DNA from: CAWUFC02 sp963921335
Lineage (GTDB): Bacteria; Pseudomonadota; Gammaproteobacteria; Pseudomonadales; Halieaceae
Direction: 5' to 3'
Length of the DNA stretch: 64,000 nucleotides
Assembly (NCBI GenBank): GCA_963921335.3
Contig: CAWUFC020000001.1
Coordinates: 248,001 to 312,000 of the forward strand
How positions within the stretch are numbered: the first letter of the stretch is position 1; every line of letters begins with the position of its first letter. Positions 15,069 to 24,221 of this stretch are shown piece by piece. The notes under the pieces were generated by a model. The model was not told the DNA's origin. It ran no database searches and saw only the letters and a program-made list of their open reading frames with translations. The position numbers and the translations under genes are program-made.

Positions 15069-16154
15069 TCAGCCGCTAAACAGGGCTTCTATATCTGATG
15101 ATGTGGCTTCGCTGGTGACGATGGCTTCACCCATCGCTTTCAGCAGCACCAGGCGCAGTTGGCCATCGATCACTTTCTTGTCTCTGGCCATTAAGGCCAG
15201 AAACTGCGCAGAGCTCATGTCTGAGGGTGGCTCAGTCGGCAGTGCCATTCTTTTCAGCAGCTGCGCCAGTCCGCGTACCTCCGCCTCCTGGATCCAGCCA
15301 TACTGAGCGGACAGGCGCAGGGCCAGCAGCATTCCGGTCCCGACGGCTTCCCCGTGTAACCAGTTGCCATAGCCCTGGGCCGTTTCAATCGCATGACCAA
15401 AGGTATGGCCAAGATTAAGTATCGCCCTGACACCGCCTTCACGTTCATCGGCGGCTACAACCGCTGCTTTGCAGGCGCAACTGCGCTCTATGGCTTCTGC
15501 CAACGCGGACTCTTCCCTAGCCATTAACGCCGGCATATGCTCGTGGCACCAGCGATAAAAAGGTTCGTCGGAAATCAGCCCGTACTTCACCACCTCAGCA
15601 AGTCCTGCCGACAGTTCCCTGTCGGGCAGCGTTTTCAGGGTGTCGGTATCGATCAGCACACACTCAGGCTGGTAGAAGGCACCAATCATGTTCTTGCCAA
15701 GGGGGTGGTTCACGCCCGTCTTGCCACCGACAGAGGAGTCCACCTGTGACAGCAATGTCGTGGGCACCTGTATAAAGTTCACGCCACGCTGGTATGAGGC
15801 CGCGGCAAAACCAGTCATATCCCCAACTACGCCACCCCCTAGGGCAACCAGGGTGGTGCTGCGGTTGTGGCCATTCTCCAGCAGCTGATCAAAGATGCGA
15901 TTAAGCGTCTCCAGGTTTTTGTACTGCTCACCATCCGGCAGGACAATCTCGGTGACCAGGGCCCGATCACCCAAGGCATTTCTCACGCGTTCTGCGTACA
16001 GGGGCGCCACCGTCTCGTTACTGACTATTGCAACCTGATTGCCCGTCACATGCTGTGCCAGCAGCTCAGGGTCACTAAAAAGATCACGCCCAATGTAAAT
16101 GGGATAACTGCGCTCACCCAGTTCAACGTGGAGCGTATGCATCAAAACAGTCAT
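15069..16154 (-). CDS. aroB: 3-Dehydroquinate synthase AroB
   Basis: AroB converts DAHP to 3-dehydroquinate, the second step of the shikimate pathway, using NAD+ and a divalent metal in the cytoplasm. The 361-residue length is standard. The family core GGGVVGDMTGFAA and the following SSVGGKTGVNH (around residues 105-150) are intact, as is the metal-ligand segment LNLGHTFGHAIE. The ATG at 16154 has AGGA nine bases before it; a second ATG four codons later is less well placed. It lies 11 bases downstream of aroK, the conserved aroK-aroB order after pilQ in gammaproteobacteria. Confidence 0.97.
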   Translation of the reverse strand: MTVLMHTLHVELGERSYPIYIGRDLFSDPELLAQHVTGNQVAIVSNETVAPLYAERVRNALGDRALVTEIVLPDGEQYKNLETLNRIFDQLLENGHNRSTTLVALGGGVVGDMTGFAAASYQRGVNFIQVPTTLLSQVDSSVGGKTGVNHPLGKNMIGAFYQPECVLIDTDTLKTLPDRELSAGLAEVVKYGLISDEPFYRWCHEHMPALMAREESALAEAIERSCACKAAVVAADEREGGVRAILNLGHTFGHAIETAQGYGNWLHGEAVGTGMLLALRLSAQYGWIQEAEVRGLAQLLKRMALPTEPPSDMSSAQFLALMARDKKVIDGQLRLVLLKAMGEAIVTSEATSSDIEALFSG

Positions 16155-16165
16155 CTGAATGGGTC

Positions 16166-16681
16166 CTAGGCGGTAATCTCTTGGGCGATATGTTCAGCCA
16201 GGCCACGCGCTGTTCGGGAATCAGTTTCGGCAATATAATCAGCAATTTCCCGATAAAGCGGATCGCGCACGGCCATCAGCTCACGCAGTGTGGCCTCTGG
16301 ATCATCATTTTGCAAAAGTGGCCTGCGACGATCATTCTGGGTACGCGACACCTGCTGCTCGACACTGGTATGCAGGTACACTACAAAGCCACGGGCGCCG
16401 AGCACGCGCCGGTTCTCCGGCCGCAGTACTGCCCCGCCCCCGGTGGCCAGCACAATCCCGTTGCGTTCGGTCAATTCGTCGATGATCTGAGCCTCGCGCT
16501 CACGAAAACCCTCTTCACCCTCTACGTCAAAAATCCATGGGATGTCGGCGCCGGTGCGGGCTTCAATTTCAGCATCACTGTCCACAAAAGCCAGCTTCAG
16601 CTGCTGCGCCAACGCACGCCCAATAGTTGATTTGCCGGCCCCCATGGGGCCGACCAGAAATACGCGACTAAGTTTGGCCAT
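16166..16681 (-). CDS. aroK: Shikimate kinase AroK
   Basis: AroK phosphorylates shikimate at the 3-hydroxyl with ATP. The 171-residue protein has the P-loop GPMGAGKST (residues 11-19), the shikimate-binding DSDAEIEARTG and the GGGAV motif near residue 80. The lid region contains RRPLL. It follows pilQ by 2 bases and precedes aroB by 11 bases, so it is probably co-transcribed with the pilus operon, as in other gammaproteobacteria. Confidence 0.97.
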   Translation of the reverse strand: MAKLSRVFLVGPMGAGKSTIGRALAQQLKLAFVDSDAEIEARTGADIPWIFDVEGEEGFREREAQIIDELTERNGIVLATGGGAVLRPENRRVLGARGFVVYLHTSVEQQVSRTQNDRRRPLLQNDDPEATLRELMAVRDPLYREIADYIAETDSRTARGLAEHIAQEITA

Positions 16682-16683
16682 AT

Positions 16684-18840
16684 CTAGTCGAGCAGCGTTT
16701 CCACCAAAATGCGGGGTGTGATAAAGATCAGTGTCTCGGTTTTTGTCTGCTGCAAAGATGTGATCTTAAAGAGGTAACCCAGCCCCGGGATATCCCCCAG
16801 GAATGGCACCTTGGAGACTGAGTTAACGCCTTCCGTACGGAATACGCCACCCAGTACCACTGTTTCACCGTTGCCCACCAACACCTGAGTCGTCAGCTGA
16901 GTCGTGTCGATTGATGGAATAAAGCCACCGACACCACTAGGTACTAGATCACCAACCGAATCCTGGTTGATCACCAGGTCGAGCAAAATGCGATCGTCTG
17001 GCGTGATATTCGGTGTAACATCCAGAGCCAGTACCGCCTCTTTAAAGGCGGTTGTGGTTTCACCGTTTGCCGAGCTTTCCTGGAAAGGCACCTCGGTCCC
17101 GGACTTGATGGTCGCCTGCTGCTTATCACCGGTAATTACCTTGGGCTGGGAAACAACCTCACCACTGCCCGTGTTTTCCAACGCCGACAATTCTGCGGCC
17201 AGGAACAGGTCGTTACTGGCGTAGCCAACCGCAAAAGAACCGGAAGCAGCACCAACGCCGAGATCTACGAGCAGCGCACCCGGAAAACTCACAGTGGGAG
17301 TTTGGCCGTCGAGAACGTCCTGGTTAATTGAAGTCACGTTGTCGAGGTCACCCGAAACTGACGTAACGTCATCGCTGCCAATATTCAGACCTGCACCACC
17401 CCAACGCACACCGAGCTGACGCGCCACATCCGACTGGGCGATCACAATACGCGCCTCAATCATCACCTGGCGAATAGGGATATCGACCAAATCAATCAAA
17501 TCGCGCACTTCGGACAGCTTGGCCGCTGTATCGGTTATCAACAGGGAATTGGTACGCTGATCAATGATCACTGATCCCCTCGGTGAAATCAGGGATGCGC
17601 CACCGTCCTCGCCACCACTAGTTTCGAAAAGAGTGACAATATCAACGGCATTAGCATAGCGAATACGAATGAATTCGGTTTGCAGTGGAGCCAGTTCGGC
17701 GATCTGACGATTGGCTTCAATCTCTTGCCGCTCACGTTCTGCAATCTCTGCAGCCGGGGCAACCATCAGCACATTACCAACCTGGCGCTTGTCCAGACCC
17801 TTGGTTTTTAGAACCAGCTCCAGCGCCTGATCCCAGGGTACATTCTGTAAACGCAGGGTAATACGGCCAGAAACGGTATCGCTCGCCACAAGGTTCAGCT
17901 CAGTAAAATCAGCAATGAGCTGCAACACCGCTCGCACTTCAATGTCCTGAAAGTTCAGACTGAGTCGATCACCCACATAGATAAACTCATTTTTGCGCGC
18001 CTCTACCTCTCGGTCAGTCAGAGGCTTAACGCTGACCACATACTGATTATCAGTCTGGTAGGCCAGGTAGTCATACTCACCAGTGGCCAGCATCGACACG
18101 GTGACGCCACGCTCGCTCCGCGCCAGTTCTAAGCTAGAAACAGGCGTAGCAAAGTCGGTGACATCGTAGCGGCGCTCCAGATCTTCTCGGGCGTCCGTGT
18201 CGAGAAACTCAATCTTGACCATTCCAGACTCGCTGAAGATGTTTACATCTACATTGGGGTCAGTCAGCGACAGCATAAGACGACCCTCGCCCAACTCACT
18301 GCGCTGGAACTCCAGTGATTCTATGCTGGAATCAGCTCTTTCGGCTGTCATCGCCGGAGAACCAATAATGCCCGGCTCTCGAATCTCCTTGAGATATTCG
18401 GCCGCTCCCTCATTGCCCACTTCAATGATCAGGGAATTGCCCTCAACACGGGTTTCATAGGGTACGAGCTTAACCAGATTAACAATCATACGTGTTCGCT
18501 CGCCCGACTCCAGTACGAGCACACCCGTCGCATTACCATATGGCAATGAAAATTTCTTGCGATCAAGACCACTGACGGTATTGTTAAAGTCCATTGAAAT
18601 GCGAGCGGGCTTCTCAATGGTGTAGGTTTCAGGGCGAGGCGGTGCGCCGTCAAAGTCCAGCTTGATCTCGAAGATGCTGCCTGGCTTAGAGCTGAAGCTG
18701 ATATCTTCCACAACAGATTCCGCGGCACGGGCAACGCTACTCAGCATCAACGCAGCAAGCACGCCAAGCCCTAGCATTGCGCGGCGATAATACCGTTGGC
18801 GCCCCGTCGTTTTACTTATCGTGCTCATGGCAATCACCAT
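16684..18840 (-). CDS. pilQ: Type IV pilus secretin PilQ
   Basis: PilQ forms the outer-membrane gated channel through which the type IV pilus leaves the cell. The 718-residue precursor has a signal peptide (cut near ARA-AES, about residue 40), two AMIN-type peptidoglycan-binding regions in the first 300 residues, a secretin/TonB short N-terminal domain (ISLNFQDIEVRAVLQLIADF type), an N1-type KH-like domain, and the C-terminal secretin core. The core has VPFLGDIPGLGYLF and TLIFITPRIL. An ATG at 18828 with GGTGA before it is an equally possible start. It is the last pil gene of the operon and is followed directly by aroK. Confidence 0.95.
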   Translation of the reverse strand: MVIAMSTISKTTGRQRYYRRAMLGLGVLAALMLSSVARAAESVVEDISFSSKPGSIFEIKLDFDGAPPRPETYTIEKPARISMDFNNTVSGLDRKKFSLPYGNATGVLVLESGERTRMIVNLVKLVPYETRVEGNSLIIEVGNEGAAEYLKEIREPGIIGSPAMTAERADSSIESLEFQRSELGEGRLMLSLTDPNVDVNIFSESGMVKIEFLDTDAREDLERRYDVTDFATPVSSLELARSERGVTVSMLATGEYDYLAYQTDNQYVVSVKPLTDREVEARKNEFIYVGDRLSLNFQDIEVRAVLQLIADFTELNLVASDTVSGRITLRLQNVPWDQALELVLKTKGLDKRQVGNVLMVAPAAEIAERERQEIEANRQIAELAPLQTEFIRIRYANAVDIVTLFETSGGEDGGASLISPRGSVIIDQRTNSLLITDTAAKLSEVRDLIDLVDIPIRQVMIEARIVIAQSDVARQLGVRWGGAGLNIGSDDVTSVSGDLDNVTSINQDVLDGQTPTVSFPGALLVDLGVGAASGSFAVGYASNDLFLAAELSALENTGSGEVVSQPKVITGDKQQATIKSGTEVPFQESSANGETTTAFKEAVLALDVTPNITPDDRILLDLVINQDSVGDLVPSGVGGFIPSIDTTQLTTQVLVGNGETVVLGGVFRTEGVNSVSKVPFLGDIPGLGYLFKITSLQQTKTETLIFITPRILVETLLD

Positions 18841-18846
18841 CGCGGC

Positions 18847-19377
18847 CTAGAGGCCATTCAATTTAATTGTTCTGGGACGCTCTACCCAGCCCTCATTACC
18901 ATCCGAGACTATCTCGATAACGGCCACATAGGTCTGGGTCATCTCGACAATTTTGCCGTGATTTCGTCCGAGGAAGTTCCCCACCTTCACCCGGTGCACG
19001 CCCCCTTCAGGGTCTTCAATTAGGGTCCAGTCAGTTCCCGCTCGGGACAAACTACCCACCATCGACAAAGAGTCAAAGGTATATTGCTCTAAAAATTCTC
19101 GTGGCCGATCAGGATCGGGCTCGACCGTCGAGATCGATTGCAACTGAGTAATCTCGCGAATTTCTATCGGCCTATCAAATGGGCTGCGTAAGGTGGTGGC
19201 GCTATACGAAAACGCTTTATAGGCCTTAAAAGGGGGTATCGGTGCAATCACCCCGCCGGGCCGAGCCCGCTTCTCTGCCATAAACTGATCCAGGTCACTG
19301 AACTCATCGCTGCTGCATCTGACCAGCGTGAGGCTGCTCAGGGCAATCAACAACATGAACAGAGCCGCGCGAACCAT
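18847..19377 (-). CDS. pilP: Type IV pilus assembly lipoprotein PilP
   Basis: PilP is the periplasmic lipoprotein that links the PilMNO inner-membrane platform to PilQ. The 176-residue precursor starts with a short hydrophobic signal and a lipobox-like LVRC with Cys about residue 21. A proline-rich linker is followed by the HR-type beta domain (residues 85-170) with GVHRVKVGNFLGRNHGKI, the family hallmark. It is in the operon between pilO and pilQ, with gaps of 2 and 6 bases. Confidence 0.93.
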   Translation of the reverse strand: MVRAALFMLLIALSSLTLVRCSSDEFSDLDQFMAEKRARPGGVIAPIPPFKAYKAFSYSATTLRSPFDRPIEIREITQLQSISTVEPDPDRPREFLEQYTFDSLSMVGSLSRAGTDWTLIEDPEGGVHRVKVGNFLGRNHGKIVEMTQTYVAVIEIVSDGNEGWVERPRTIKLNGL

Positions 19378-19379
19378 GG

Positions 19380-19983
19380 CTACAATTCCTCATCCTTGTA
19401 GCGATAGGTCTTGGCGGTAATCTCCATATTGAGAATCGAACTGCCTTGCTTCTGCTGGGTGATAACAAAGTCATGCAAGGTTACGATCCGCGGAAGGCCT
19501 GCCATACCACTGATAAACGCACCGAGATCGTGGTATGAGCCCGAGGCTTGAATCTGAATAGGCAGTTCAATATAAAACTCTCGCGTCATTTCCTGCTGCA
19601 GCGCAATACTTTCAAACTCCAGCCCGTTGAGCGCGCCTTTGTTAGTAATATCCTCGAGCAAACCAGGAACCTCTGTGTCACTGGGTAGCTGGCTAACCAG
19701 CGCTCCGAAGGACTCTTCCATCTCCACCATCTGCTTTTTATATGCGTCGAGGTTGGCCGCCTGAAACGCCTTTTGCTCAAACTCCTGCTTGAGCTCTTCC
19801 TCTTCAATGGTCGCCTTCTGTAGATTCACCTGCAAATTTTGTACATGGTAGAAATAGCACAGCCACTAAAGCAATTGCCCAAACCACAATCTTGACCGCA
19901 AGCGGCCAAGAGCCGATGTTTTCAAAATCGAGATCATTGACATCGAATTCTTGGAGGGCGCGGAGTACGTCTTCAGCGGCCAT
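19380..19983 (-). pseudogene. pilO: Type IV pilus assembly protein PilO, one-base frameshift
   Basis: PilO pairs with PilN in the inner membrane to align the pilus machine. As written, the frame that starts at the ATG at 19983 (MAAEDVLRALQEFDV, then a membrane helix) ends at a TGA at 19804, after 59 residues. The rest of PilO, with its coiled coil and ferredoxin-like domain, is in another frame down to 19380. Removing one base from the run of three at 19852-19854 joins the two as ...VAVLFYHVQNLQVNLQK and gives a normal 200-residue protein. The rest of the gene looks intact and under normal selection, so a recent mutation, phase variation or an assembly error are all possible. Flanking genes keep operon spacing (2 bases each side). 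Confidence 0.85.
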
Positions 19984-19985
19984 GA

Positions 19986-20549
19986 CTAACCCTCCTCCTC
20001 ACCTGCAGACGGCAACTGCAACTGCACCGTCATATTGAAAGTGGTAGCCTGCTCACCAAAAGTAGGCTCTGCGCGCACACCGTCCAGATTGGGATCTTTG
20101 AACCAGTCAGAAGCATCCAAACGCCGCATCAGGCTGGAAACTCGATTATTCGACTCAGCGATACCTTCAATTGTGATGACCTGGTTCTGTGCTGTCAGTT
20201 GGGTATAGAAAACACCATCGGGTACGGTTCTCACCAACTGATCCAGTATGCGCACGATCACTGGCCGGTTACCCTGCAATTCCTGAATCACCTTCATCCG
20301 ATCCAGCAACTGCGTGCGCTTGCGCTGCATATCTCGGATCTCTTCTACCTGCTTATTCAGGGCGTTTATATTCTCTTGTAGGTAGTTGTTGCGATTGGTC
20401 TGGTTCTGGATTTGACCACTGAAAAACAGATCAATCACAAAGATAATCACAGCGCCAAAGGCCACCACGATACCCAGTACCACCAGGAACTCTTGTTTGA
20501 GTTCGGCACGGCGCTCATCGCGCCATGGAAGGAGGTTAATCTGTGCCAT
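19986..20549 (-). CDS. pilN: Type IV pilus assembly protein PilN
   Basis: PilN is a bitopic inner-membrane protein whose cytoplasmic tail binds PilM and whose periplasmic domain pairs with PilO. The 187-residue sequence begins with the conserved INLLPWRDE motif (residues 4-12) that docks into PilM, then a single membrane helix (about residues 24-46), a coiled coil rich in Gln/Asn, and a ferredoxin-like fold. The start overlaps the last base of pilM. Confidence 0.95.
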   Translation of the reverse strand: MAQINLLPWRDERRAELKQEFLVVLGIVVAFGAVIIFVIDLFFSGQIQNQTNRNNYLQENINALNKQVEEIRDMQRKRTQLLDRMKVIQELQGNRPVIVRILDQLVRTVPDGVFYTQLTAQNQVITIEGIAESNNRVSSLMRRLDASDWFKDPNLDGVRAEPTFGEQATTFNMTVQLQLPSAGEEEG

Positions 20550-21613
20550 CAGTCAAAACTCCGCAAAGCCAGTCCGCAGGCGATCATCAATGCGGGTGCG
20601 TCACTGCTCAAGGCCACGGCATTCACTCGTGATGAAATCGCCATATCCGAGAATGGATTGGCCACCGTCGAGGGAGTGCCTAGCTTTTCCTGAACCAGTT
20701 CGTCCAGCCCCTCCACGGAAGCCACGCCACCCGCTAATACAATATAATCCACATCGTTGTACTGACTGGATGAGAAGAAAAACTGCAGTGAGCGCGCGAC
20801 CTGCTGCACGACCGCGTCTTTAAACGGCTCCAGGACTTCAGGTTCATAATCGTCGGGCAGGCCACCCTGTTTCTTGGCGAGACCGGCTTCCTCTACAGGC
20901 AGACCGTAACGGCGCATAATTTCGTCCGTCAGCTGCTTGCCACCAAATAGCTGTTCACGCGTGTAAATGGTCTGTCCATTGGTCAGCACGCTGAGCGTGG
21001 TCATGGTGGCGCCAATATCCACAACAGCCACCGTATTTTCGTCATCTATATCGAGCTGGTTCTGCACTAGGGCGAAGGCTCGCTCCATGGCATAGGCTTC
21101 AACGTCCATGATTTTAGCCTGCAACTCGGCGCCTTCAATGGCTTCCACTCGAGCATCAATAGTCTCCCGACGGCAGGCCGCCAGCAACACTTCAACCTGA
21201 CCTTCACTTTCAGGAGAGGCACCCTGGATTTCGAAATCAATGGCCACTTCTTCCAGTGGATAGGGGATATACTGGTCGGCTTCCAGGGTAAGTTGCGTCT
21301 CCATATCATCTTCGCTGAGACCGGCGGGCATATCGATAATCTTGGTAATCACCGATGACCCAGCGACTGCGGCTGCAGCGGTCTTCAACTTGGTTTTGGA
21401 CTGGGTCACCACATTGCGAATGGCGTTGGCGACGCCTTCCACATCGTTCACATTTTTCTCGATCACAGCATCAACGGGCAACGAGCATACGGAATAGCTC
21501 TCCACCCGATAGCGCTCGCCGGTATGGCTCAACTCCAAAAGCTTGACCGTGGTGGAACTGATATCCAGACCAAGCACCGGCGTCGATTTTCTCTTCCCGA
21601 ACAGACCGAACAA
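20549..21613 (-). CDS. pilM: Type IV pilus assembly ATPase-like protein PilM
   Basis: PilM is the cytoplasmic, actin/FtsA-like protein that binds the PilN tail. The 354-residue sequence has LGLDISSTTVKLLEL (nucleotide phosphate 1 loop) at residues 14-28 and VAVVDIGATMTTL (phosphate 2 loop) near 194, with VLAGGVASVEGL for adenosine binding near 293. It is the first gene of the pilMNOPQ-aroKB operon and is divergent from mrcA across a 175-base AT-rich region. Confidence 0.96.
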   Translation of the reverse strand: MFGLFGKRKSTPVLGLDISSTTVKLLELSHTGERYRVESYSVCSLPVDAVIEKNVNDVEGVANAIRNVVTQSKTKLKTAAAAVAGSSVITKIIDMPAGLSEDDMETQLTLEADQYIPYPLEEVAIDFEIQGASPESEGQVEVLLAACRRETIDARVEAIEGAELQAKIMDVEAYAMERAFALVQNQLDIDDENTVAVVDIGATMTTLSVLTNGQTIYTREQLFGGKQLTDEIMRRYGLPVEEAGLAKKQGGLPDDYEPEVLEPFKDAVVQQVARSLQFFFSSSQYNDVDYIVLAGGVASVEGLDELVQEKLGTPSTVANPFSDMAISSRVNAVALSSDAPALMIACGLALRSFD

Positions 21614-21788
21614 TGTATTTTCCTATCTGTATCCGTTACTTACGTTAGTTTTATGCACTGATACATTAAATAACAGGTATAACATACACGCAAATATATA
21701 AAAAGGGTAAAAAAGCATATAATCACTCCCCCAGAGGCCCGTAATGGGCTGTACCAACATTTTTAAGTGATTGATATTTAAGATATAA
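21614..21788. promoter_or_regulatory. AT-rich divergent control region, pilM and mrcA
   Basis: This gene-free 175-base region is markedly richer in A and T than its surroundings. On the plus strand TATAAT at 21718-21723 is a good -10 candidate for mrcA, though no clear -35 precedes it. On the minus strand TTTAAT with TTGCGT 17 bases upstream is a possible pilM promoter. No ribosome site is obvious before the mrcA ATG. Confidence 0.5.
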
Positions 21789-24221
21789 ATGAAATTCGCC
21801 CGCATCGCTCTCCGCCTCGTGCCCGCGGCCCTGTGTTCGGTACTTTTGCTCAGTTCTGGGATATATCTCTATTTAAGCCCATCACTGCCGTCTGTCGATG
21901 TCTTGAGAGACGTTAAGCTACAGACACCCATGCGCGTCTACTCCCGCGAGGGGGCACTGATTGGTCAGTTCGGCGAGAAGAAACGCAATCCGCTGCCTTA
22001 CGAGCAAATACCCGACCAGTTCGTACAGGCCCTGCTGGCGGCAGAAGACGATGGCTTCTTCGAACACGCCGGCATCGACCTGGCCGGGCTGGCCCGCGCC
22101 GTGTCAGAGCTGGTGATCACCGGACAAAAAGGATCGGGGGGCAGCACCCTGACCATGCAGGTGGCACGCAACTACTTCCTCACCCTTGAGCGCACCTTCA
22201 CACGCAAATTCAAAGAAATCCTGCTATCCCTGGAAATAGAGCGCACTCTAAACAAGCAGGAGATTTTTGAGTTGTACTTCAACCAGGTGTTTCTGGGACA
22301 CCGCGCTTATGGTTTTGAGGCTGCCGCACAGGTGTATTACGGCGCCAACATCGGCGATCTCAACCTGGCCCAGCTCGCTATGCTGGCAGGCTTGCCTAAA
22401 GCGCCCTCGCGCTATAACCCATTGTCCAATGCAGAACGCGCGCTGGTGCGGCGCAACTGGATACTCGGCCGCATGCTAAATCTGGGGTACATTGACCAGA
22501 CCAACCATGACCTGGCGCTGGCCTCGCCGGTCACCGCCAGCCATCACGGCGCCAAGCTGACCCTGAACGCACCCTATGCCGCAGAGATGGCGAGAGCCGA
22601 GATGGTCAGCCGCCATGGCCTCAGTGCATACAATGACGGCTACCACGTCTTTACTACCATAAACGCTGATTACCAGGCAGCGGCCAATCAGGCGGTGGTT
22701 GACGGCCTGAATGCCTATGACCAGCGTCACGGCTATCGCGGGCCAGAACAACAGCTCACGCCGGTAGAAGGTGAAGACATGCTGCCAATCTGGTCAGCTA
22801 CCCTCAACCAAACCGCGACTGTCGTCGATCACATACCGGCGATAGTCACTGGTGTCGACGAGTTCAGCCTGCAGCTGTTACTACCTGGTGAAGTTTCTAC
22901 CAGTCTGCCCTGGGACAACGGGCTTAAACAGGCCCGACCCTATATCACGGAAAACCGCCGGGGCCCGGCACCCACTTCACCTGCGGACCAGTGGTCAGTT
23001 GGTGATCTGATCCGGGTTCAGGAAAAGGAGGGAGGTGAACTGTGGCTGAGTCAGGTGCCCGCCGCACAGGCCGCGCTGATATCACTGGACGCCAACGACG
23101 GTGGCATTCTCGCAGTTGTCGGCGGCATCGGCTTTGAAAAGAGCAAATTCAATCGCGCTACCCAGGCTACACGCCAGCCCGGCTCCAACTTTAAGCCGTT
23201 TATTTACGCGGCAGCGATGGAGAACGGCTTTACCGCCGCCAGCATGATTAATGACGCCCCGGTTGTGTTCGAAGACGCTGCCCTGGAGGACACCTGGCGG
23301 CCTGAAAATGATGGTGGTCGCTTCTATGGTCCAACCCGTTTGCGCTGGGCTCTGACTAAATCCCGCAATCTGGTCTCGATTCGTTTGCTACAGCAATTGG
23401 GTATTCGCACTGCCATCGATTATGCGGGGCGCTTCGGTTTCAACACGCGAGAGCTGGCACCGGATTTGTCGCTGGCGCTGGGTACGCATGCGATTACGCC
23501 GCAACAGCTGGTCACTGCCTATGCCAGCCTGGCTAACGGCGGCTATCGGGTAGAGTCCTGGTTGCTGGAACGGGTAGAGGATTTTCGTCGCCAGGAAATT
23601 TTCCGCGCTGAGCCCATCACCGTATGCCACAAGTGTAACGAGGCTGAGGGTCTGAACCAGGACATGGACACCGAACTGAGTATGGAGCAGATACTGGCAC
23701 AGGCGGAACGCGATCGCCTGCCACGTGCAGAGCGCATTATGGACGACAAAGCCGCCTTCATCGTCGACAGTATTTTGCGCGATGTGATAACCCGGGGCAC
23801 GGGTCGTCGTGCTCGGGTACTTGAGCGCAGCGATATCGCCGGCAAAACCGGCACCACCAATGGCCCGACTGACGCCTGGTTCTCCGGCTATAACCCCGAG
23901 GTGGTCACGACCACGTGGCTGGGTTTCGACCAGAATCTGCTACTGGGTAAAAATGAGTTCGGGGGGTCTGCAGCACTGCCTATTTGGATCGACTACATGA
24001 GAGTGGCTCTGGAGGGTAGACCGGTACAGGCAAGAGAAATTCCCGCCGGCATGGTCAACGTGCGAATTGATCCGGAAACAGGCCTGCTGGCGCGTCCGGG
24101 CCAAAAAGGCGCCATATTTGAGTACTTCCAGGAGAACCAGGTTCCCGGAACCACCAGCCCTGCGGAGCGAGATGGCAGCGGCCGGGGCGGCAATGGAGCC
24201 TTGCGGGAACAGCTGTTCTAG
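21789..24221 (+). CDS. mrcA: Penicillin-binding protein 1A (bifunctional peptidoglycan synthase)
   Basis: This class A PBP polymerises lipid II and cross-links glycan strands in the periplasm, anchored by an N-terminal helix (about residues 8-32). The 810-residue protein has the GT51 domain with AAEDDGFFEHAGIDLAGLAR (catalytic Glu) and QVARNYFLTLERT, an inserted OB-like domain typical of PBP1A, and the transpeptidase domain with SNFK (SxxK nucleophile), SRN (SxN) and KTGTTNG (KTG). The P. aeruginosa gene is called ponA. Its TAG stop shares the palindrome CTAG with the stop of the convergent malic enzyme gene. Confidence 0.95.
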   Translation: MKFARIALRLVPAALCSVLLLSSGIYLYLSPSLPSVDVLRDVKLQTPMRVYSREGALIGQFGEKKRNPLPYEQIPDQFVQALLAAEDDGFFEHAGIDLAGLARAVSELVITGQKGSGGSTLTMQVARNYFLTLERTFTRKFKEILLSLEIERTLNKQEIFELYFNQVFLGHRAYGFEAAAQVYYGANIGDLNLAQLAMLAGLPKAPSRYNPLSNAERALVRRNWILGRMLNLGYIDQTNHDLALASPVTASHHGAKLTLNAPYAAEMARAEMVSRHGLSAYNDGYHVFTTINADYQAAANQAVVDGLNAYDQRHGYRGPEQQLTPVEGEDMLPIWSATLNQTATVVDHIPAIVTGVDEFSLQLLLPGEVSTSLPWDNGLKQARPYITENRRGPAPTSPADQWSVGDLIRVQEKEGGELWLSQVPAAQAALISLDANDGGILAVVGGIGFEKSKFNRATQATRQPGSNFKPFIYAAAMENGFTAASMINDAPVVFEDAALEDTWRPENDGGRFYGPTRLRWALTKSRNLVSIRLLQQLGIRTAIDYAGRFGFNTRELAPDLSLALGTHAITPQQLVTAYASLANGGYRVESWLLERVEDFRRQEIFRAEPITVCHKCNEAEGLNQDMDTELSMEQILAQAERDRLPRAERIMDDKAAFIVDSILRDVITRGTGRRARVLERSDIAGKTGTTNGPTDAWFSGYNPEVVTTTWLGFDQNLLLGKNEFGGSAALPIWIDYMRVALEGRPVQAREIPAGMVNVRIDPETGLLARPGQKGAIFEYFQENQVPGTTSPAERDGSGRGGNGALREQLF

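Noticed and set aside
19804..19983. Programmed ribosomal frameshifting in pilO
   Set aside because: The site has only a three-base run and no slippery heptamer or downstream structure, and other PilO genes are read in one frame. A mutation or assembly error is more likely.
24218..24221. Shared CTAG at the convergent stops of mrcA and the malic enzyme gene
   Set aside because: A curious overlap, but short stop-codon overlaps between convergent genes are common in dense genomes.
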